64,000 nt of DNA from Pontivivens insulae. Lineage in GTDB: Bacteria; Pseudomonadota; Alphaproteobacteria; Rhodobacterales; Rhodobacteraceae. The notes below the pieces were generated by a model. The model searched no databases. It saw only the letters and a list, made by a program, of their open reading frames with translations, and was not told the origin of the DNA. The stretch spans positions 1 through 64,000 of the forward strand of contig NZ_OMKW01000001.1 of assembly GCF_900302495.1 (NCBI RefSeq), written 5' to 3'. This document shows positions 55,766 to 64,000 of the stretch, in pieces; the first letter of the stretch is position 1, and every line of letters begins with the position of its first letter. The translations under genes and the position numbers were made by a program.

Positions 55766-56590
55766 CTAAATATCTTCTGCCATCAGGGCCGCGCCCAAAA
55801 GGGTTCCGAATGCCCGAATTTCAGCGACCATCTCGCCCTCCAGCGCGGAATTTACGGCAGCATACATCTTCTGACCTGCCGGCGTTTCAAGCAGTTCAGC
55901 ATAGGCCTCAATCTCTTCGATCGTCAGGTCCTGATAGACAAAAGCATGCCGGGGTACGGCTTCGGCGCGAATCTCGGCAACCAGCTCATCATGGCCGCCC
56001 ATGATCAATGCCAACAAATCGGCTTCAGGCAGCGCATTTGGATTACGCGACGCCAAGGCCGACACAAAGGCGAACTGCACGTTGAGTGACACCGCTGCGG
56101 CGGCCTCGTCCGATCCGAACGCAGCGCTCAATCGTTCAAGTGCGGCCAGCCGCTCGGGATCGTCCTGCAACTCAAGCAAGCGCATTCCGGCTGCAATCGT
56201 ATCCACATCTGCCATCTCCGGCGCTTGGCTCGCTTCCTCCAGCGCGGTGACTTTCTGGCCCAGCTCTGTCGCAAAGAAGGTCTTGAGTTGCTCTAACTCT
56301 TCGACTGTCGCCGCTTCGGCCAATCGCTGTGCGGCAGCATCGAACATTTCATCCGGGTCAAAGAAGTTCGGGCCGATCCGGGCCCAGGCGCGCGCCATTG
56401 CCGGATCACCACGCTCGGTGTCTTCGGATGGGCTGCGCAGGTCGCGGGCCATATCCTGCGTCATGGTATCGAAGCCATTGAGCAGCAGCATTTCCCGTGA
56501 CAGGCCAAGCTGTTCCTCTGTCTGAGCCCATGCACTGCCCGCAATCAACGCGGCACAGGCGATCGAAGCGATTTGCTGAAGAACTCTCAT
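55766..56590 (-). CDS. DUF2059 domain periplasmic protein
   Basis: The 274-residue exported protein has a signal peptide (1-22, ending AWA) and a helical body. A C-terminal segment (about 205-255) with HAFVYQDLTIEEIEAYAELLETPAGQKMY matches DUF2059, a domain of unknown function in secreted proteins; a related weaker copy, ELEQLKTFFATELGQKV, occurs near residues 96-112, suggesting an internal duplication. It lies between rpoC and rpsL on the same strand, after the rpoC terminator. Confidence 0.82.
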   Translation of the reverse strand: MRVLQQIASIACAALIAGSAWAQTEEQLGLSREMLLLNGFDTMTQDMARDLRSPSEDTERGDPAMARAWARIGPNFFDPDEMFDAAAQRLAEAATVEELEQLKTFFATELGQKVTALEEASQAPEMADVDTIAAGMRLLELQDDPERLAALERLSAAFGSDEAAAAVSLNVQFAFVSALASRNPNALPEADLLALIMGGHDELVAEIRAEAVPRHAFVYQDLTIEEIEAYAELLETPAGQKMYAAVNSALEGEMVAEIRAFGTLLGAALMAEDI

Positions 56591-56669
56591 GCCCTACTCC
56601 CTTTGCTTCTCGTTAAACTAGGCAGGGGGAGAGCATTGGAAAAGGGCGCTGCTTCACAATCGCGCAAGC

Positions 56670-56704
56670 AAGGGGCCCCGATGCATCCAGCAGCGGGGCC
56701 CCTT
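56670..56704 (-). terminator. Terminator-like hairpin after rpoC
   Basis: The eleven-base-pair perfect arms AAGGGGCCCCG/CGGGGCCCCTT have a 13-base loop and lie 22 bp after the rpoC stop. The following minus-strand sequence is only moderately T-rich (TTGCTTG). Confidence 0.75.
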
Positions 56705-56726
56705 CTTTGATCGTTCTAGGCAGATC

Positions 56727-60950
<4,224 letters not shown>

Positions 60951-60969
60951 CTATCTGTCAGTGGCATGT

Positions 60970-61012
60970 CGCGGCATCGAAGCCGCGGTCGGGGGCGAGC
61001 ATGCCGCCCCCG
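60970..61012 (-). other. Two hairpins between rpoB and rpoC
   Basis: CGCGGC/GCCGCG (60970-60987) and CGGGGGCG/CGCCCCCG (60990-61012) fill most of the rpoB-rpoC gap. No T run follows. They probably stabilise or separate the two cistrons. Confidence 0.6.
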
Positions 61013-61020
61013 GCCTCCGA

Positions 61021-64000
61021 TCACTCCTCTTCGATCTCGGAATCCAGCAGCTCGACATTGAGGCCGAGCGAGCGGATTTCCTTGACCAGAACGTTGAACG
61101 ATTCAGGCACACCGGCCTCGAAATCGTTGTCGCCCTTCACGATGGCTTCATAGACCTTGGTCCGGCCGGCCACGTCATCCGACTTCACCGTCAGCATTTC
61201 CTGCAAGGTGTAGGCGGCGCCGTACGCTTCCAGCGCCCAGACCTCCATCTCACCAAAGCGCTGACCACCGAACTGCGCCTTACCACCCAGCGGCTGCTGC
61301 GTGACGAGGGAGTATGGGCCGGTCGAACGGGCGTGGATCTTATCATCCACCAGGTGATGCAGCTTGAGCAGGTACTTCACACCGACCGTGACAGGCCGTG
61401 CGAATTGCTCACCTGTCCGTCCGTCAAAGACGATGGACTGGCCGCTTTCATCAAGGCCCGCACGCTTGAGCGCGTCGTTTACATCAGGCTCTTTCGCACC
61501 ATCGAAAACCGGCGTCGCGATTGGAACACCTGGGGTGACGTTGCCCGCCGCCTCAAGGAATTCTTCATCGGTCATATCGCCCGTTGCCTCTGCATAGACG
61601 TCCTCGCCGTAGGCCAGCTTCATGGCATCCTTCACAGGTGTCATGTCACCCGAACGGCGATACTCATCGAGCGCCTCACCCACCATGGAGCCGAGGCCGC
61701 GCGCGGCCCACCCCATATGTGTCTCAAGGATCTGACCGACGTTCATGCGCGAGGGCACGCCCAGCGGGTTCAGCACGAAATCAACCTGCGTACCATCGCC
61801 GAGGAAGGGCATATCTTCCTCAGGCACCACGCGGGAGATAACACCCTTGTTCCCGTGACGGCCGGCCATCTTATCGCCCGGCTGAAGCTTACGCTTCACG
61901 GCGATGAAGACTTTGACCATCTTCATCACGCCCGGCGGCAGGTCGTCGCCACGACGGACCTTGTCGACCTTATCCTCGAACCGGCGGTCCAGCGTACGCT
62001 TTTGAGCTTCGAACTGTGCCTGCAACGCTTCCACATTCTTGGCGTCGTTCTCATCTTCCAGCGCCAGCTGCCACCACAGACCCTTGGTCAGCGTCTCGTC
62101 CAGCATCTCATCGTCGATGATGGAGCCGGCCTTGACGCCCTTCGGACCCTTAACGGCCTTCTTGCCAGTGATGATGTCGCGCAGACGGGCGTAGATGTTG
62201 CGCTCAAGGATCGCGAGTTCGTCGTCCTTATCCCGCTGGAGGCGTTCAACCTCCTCCCGCTCGATCTGCAGAGCACGCTCGTCCTTGTCCACGCCGTGGC
62301 GGTTGAACACGCGAACCTCGACCACGGTGCCGTAGTCACCCGGCGGCAAACGCAGGGAGGTATCGCGCACGTCGGACGCCTTCTCACCGAAAATGGCGCG
62401 GAGCAGTTTCTCCTCCGGCGTCATCGGGCTTTCGCCCTTCGGCGTGATCTTACCGACGAGGATGTCGCCCGGCCCCACTTCGGCACCGATATAGACGATC
62501 CCTGCTTCGTCGAGGTTGCGCAGCGCTTCCTCACCGACGTTCGGGATATCGCGCGTGATCTCCTCCGGCCCCAGCTTAGTATCGCGGGCAGCGACCTCAA
62601 ACTCTTCGAGGTGGATAGAGGTGAACACGTCATCCTTCACGATCCGCTCGGAGATCAGGATGGAATCCTCGTAGTTGTAGCCATTCCAAGGCATGAACGC
62701 GACAAGCACGTTCTTGCCCAGCGCCAGTTCGCCCAGATCGGTGGACGGACCATCGGCCACAACCTCACCTGCGCGTACGCGGTCACCCACCTTCACCAGT
62801 GGACGCTGGTTGATACAGGTGTTCTGGTTGGAACGCTGGAACTTGCGCAGACGGTAGATGTCGACGCCTGCATCGCCCGGATCCAGATCGCCCGACGCGC
62901 GGACAACAATCCGCATCGCATCGACCTGATCCACGACACCCGCCCGGCGCGCCGTGATCGCAGCGCCGGAATCGCGGGCCACAACCTCTTCGATCCCCGT
63001 GCCGACGAACGGCGCTTCCGCCTTCACCAGCGGCACCGCCTGACGTTGCATGTTCGAACCCATCAGCGCGCGGTTCGCGTCATCGTTCTCAAGGAATGGG
63101 ATCAGCGATGCCGCGACAGAGACCAGCTGCTTCGGGCTCACGTCGATCAGGTTGATATTCTCTGGCGGGTTCAGCTCGAACTCACCTGCTGTCCGGGTGG
63201 AGATCAGTTCGTCCGTGAAGGTGCCAGTGTCCGACAGCTTCGCGTTCGCCTGAGCGACCGTGTACCGGCTTTCTTCCGTGGCGGACATGTACTGAACTTC
63301 ATCTGTCACCTGACCGTCCTTGACGACACGGTAGGGTGTTTCAATGAAGCCGTACTTGTTCACACGCGCAAAGGACGCGAGGGAGTTGATCAGACCGATA
63401 TTCGGTCCTTCCGGCGTCTCAATCGGACACATCCGGCCATAGTGGGTCGGGTGAACGTCGCGCACCTCAAAGCCCGCACGCTCCCGCGTCAGGCCGCCCG
63501 GCCCAAGCGCGGACAGGCGACGCTTGTGCGTCACTTCCGACAGCGGGTTCGTCTGGTCCATGAACTGCGACAACTGGGAGGAGCCGAAGAACTCACGCAC
63601 AGCCGCAGCAGCAGGCTTCGCGTTGATCAGATCCTGCGGCATCACCGTGTCGATCTCGACGGAGGACATACGCTCCTTGATCGCACGCTCCATGCGCAGC
63701 AGACCAACGCGGTACTGGTTCTCCATCAGCTCACCGACAGAGCGGACGCGACGGTTGCCCAGGTGGTCGATATCGTCGATCTCACCGTGCCCGTCACGCA
63801 ACTCCACCAGCGCCTTGATGACGGCGATGATGTCTTCCTTGCGCAGCGTGCGCATGGTGTCGGGTGCGTCTAGGTTAAGGCGCATGTTCATCTTCACACG
63901 GCCAACCGCGGAAAGATCGTAACGCTCACTGTCAAAGAACATGGAATCGAACATCGCCGACGCCGCTTCAACGGTCGGCGGCTCGCCCGGACGCATCACC
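61021..64000 (-). CDS. rpoB: DNA-directed RNA polymerase beta subunit (partial, 5' end missing)
   Basis: About 993 C-terminal residues of RpoB are present; the first few hundred lie beyond the right edge. The rifampicin region is included ([33 protein letters not shown]) and carries the residues of sensitive strains (Gln, Asp, His, Arg and Ser at the usual positions). Further motifs: [44 protein letters not shown] and [24 protein letters not shown]. The stop is at 61021. Confidence 0.99.
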   Translation of the reverse strand, partial: VMRPGEPPTVEAASAMFDSMFFDSERYDLSAVGRVKMNMRLNLDAPDTMRTLRKEDIIAVIKALVELRDGHGEIDDIDHLGNRRVRSVGELMENQYRVGLLRMERAIKERMSSVEIDTVMPQDLINAKPAAAAVREFFGSSQLSQFMDQTNPLSEVTHKRRLSALGPGGLTRERAGFEVRDVHPTHYGRMCPIETPEGPNIGLINSLASFARVNKYGFIETPYRVVKDGQVTDEVQYMSATEESRYTVAQANAKLSDTGTFTDELISTRTAGEFELNPPENINLIDVSPKQLVSVAASLIPFLENDDANRALMGSNMQRQAVPLVKAEAPFVGTGIEEVVARDSGAAITARRAGVVDQVDAMRIVVRASGDLDPGDAGVDIYRLRKFQRSNQNTCINQRPLVKVGDRVRAGEVVADGPSTDLGELALGKNVLVAFMPWNGYNYEDSILISERIVKDDVFTSIHLEEFEVAARDTKLGPEEITRDIPNVGEEALRNLDEAGIVYIGAEVGPGDILVGKITPKGESPMTPEEKLLRAIFGEKASDVRDTSLRLPPGDYGTVVEVRVFNRHGVDKDERALQIEREEVERLQRDKDDELAILERNIYARLRDIITGKKAVKGPKGVKAGSIIDDEMLDETLTKGLWWQLALEDENDAKNVEALQAQFEAQKRTLDRRFEDKVDKVRRGDDLPPGVMKMVKVFIAVKRKLQPGDKMAGRHGNKGVISRVVPEEDMPFLGDGTQVDFVLNPLGVPSRMNVGQILETHMGWAARGLGSMVGEALDEYRRSGDMTPVKDAMKLAYGEDVYAEATGDMTDEEFLEAAGNVTPGVPIATPVFDGAKEPDVNDALKRAGLDESGQSIVFDGRTGEQFARPVTVGVKYLLKLHHLVDDKIHARSTGPYSLVTQQPLGGKAQFGGQRFGEMEVWALEAYGAAYTLQEMLTVKSDDVAGRTKVYEAIVKGDNDFEAGVPESFNVLVKEIRSLGLNVELLDSEIEEE

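Overview
The window is a chromosomal segment of an alphaproteobacterium, most likely a member of the Rhodobacterales (Roseobacter group). The case rests on a GC-rich background, a BztABCD-type amino-acid transporter, an ATP12-family chaperone, MeaB, Rhodobacterales-type small hypotheticals (DUF6280-like, DUF6778-like) and an rRNA leader of the alphaproteobacterial kind. This is inferred from protein and motif recognition only; no database search was run.

Layout. Positions 1-261 hold, on the minus strand, the promoter and pre-16S leader of an rRNA operon whose 16S gene lies off the left edge. Positions 445-16823 are a housekeeping mix: fasciclin-domain protein, clpB with a heat-shock promoter, hrpB, N-formylglutamate amidohydrolase, a probable small RNA, dinB, pyrF, rpmB, meaB, a DUF3108 protein, a sirtuin, a low-molecular-weight phosphatase, lepA, an orphan TRAP solute receptor and two small proteins. 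Positions 17021-22583 are a complete seven-gene Mrp/Mnh cation/proton antiporter operon. Positions 22706-27590 are a bzt ABC transporter operon with a trailing VOC-fold gene. Positions 28166-31434 are a tightly overlapping operon crcB-rluC-gph-atp12-thioesterase, preceded by a BLUF photoreceptor and rarA.

Positions 33496-64000 are the ribosomal protein and transcription super-cluster, all on the minus strand: rpoB (cut by the right edge), rpoC, a DUF2059 protein, rpsL, rpsG, fusA, a lipoprotein, tuf, rpsJ, rplC, rplD, rplW, then rplB to rplP, rpmC to rpmD, rplO-secY-adk, and rpsM-rpsK-rpoA-rplQ. Gene order follows the classical str/S10/spc/alpha operons. The cluster is cut into several units, each restarted by a readable sigma70-type promoter (rpsL, rplB, rpmC, rplO, rpsM), with terminators after rplW, rpmD and rplQ.

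The most unusual feature is that two AT-rich, non-ribosomal genes sit at two of these internal junctions. One is a zinc-ribbon DUF4145-like protein between rplW and rplB. The other is an unrecognised polytopic membrane protein between rplP and rpmC. Both lie just upstream of a restart promoter for the next ribosomal block. Other points of interest are a boxA-like element in the leader of rpsJ (the gene for NusE/S10), a compact small RNA with an anti-Shine-Dalgarno loop, an 11-bp-phased repeat upstream of dinB, a DinB with an N-terminal four-cysteine ribbon, an Ala/Glu-rich tail on ribosomal protein L3, and a TTG start on rpsM.
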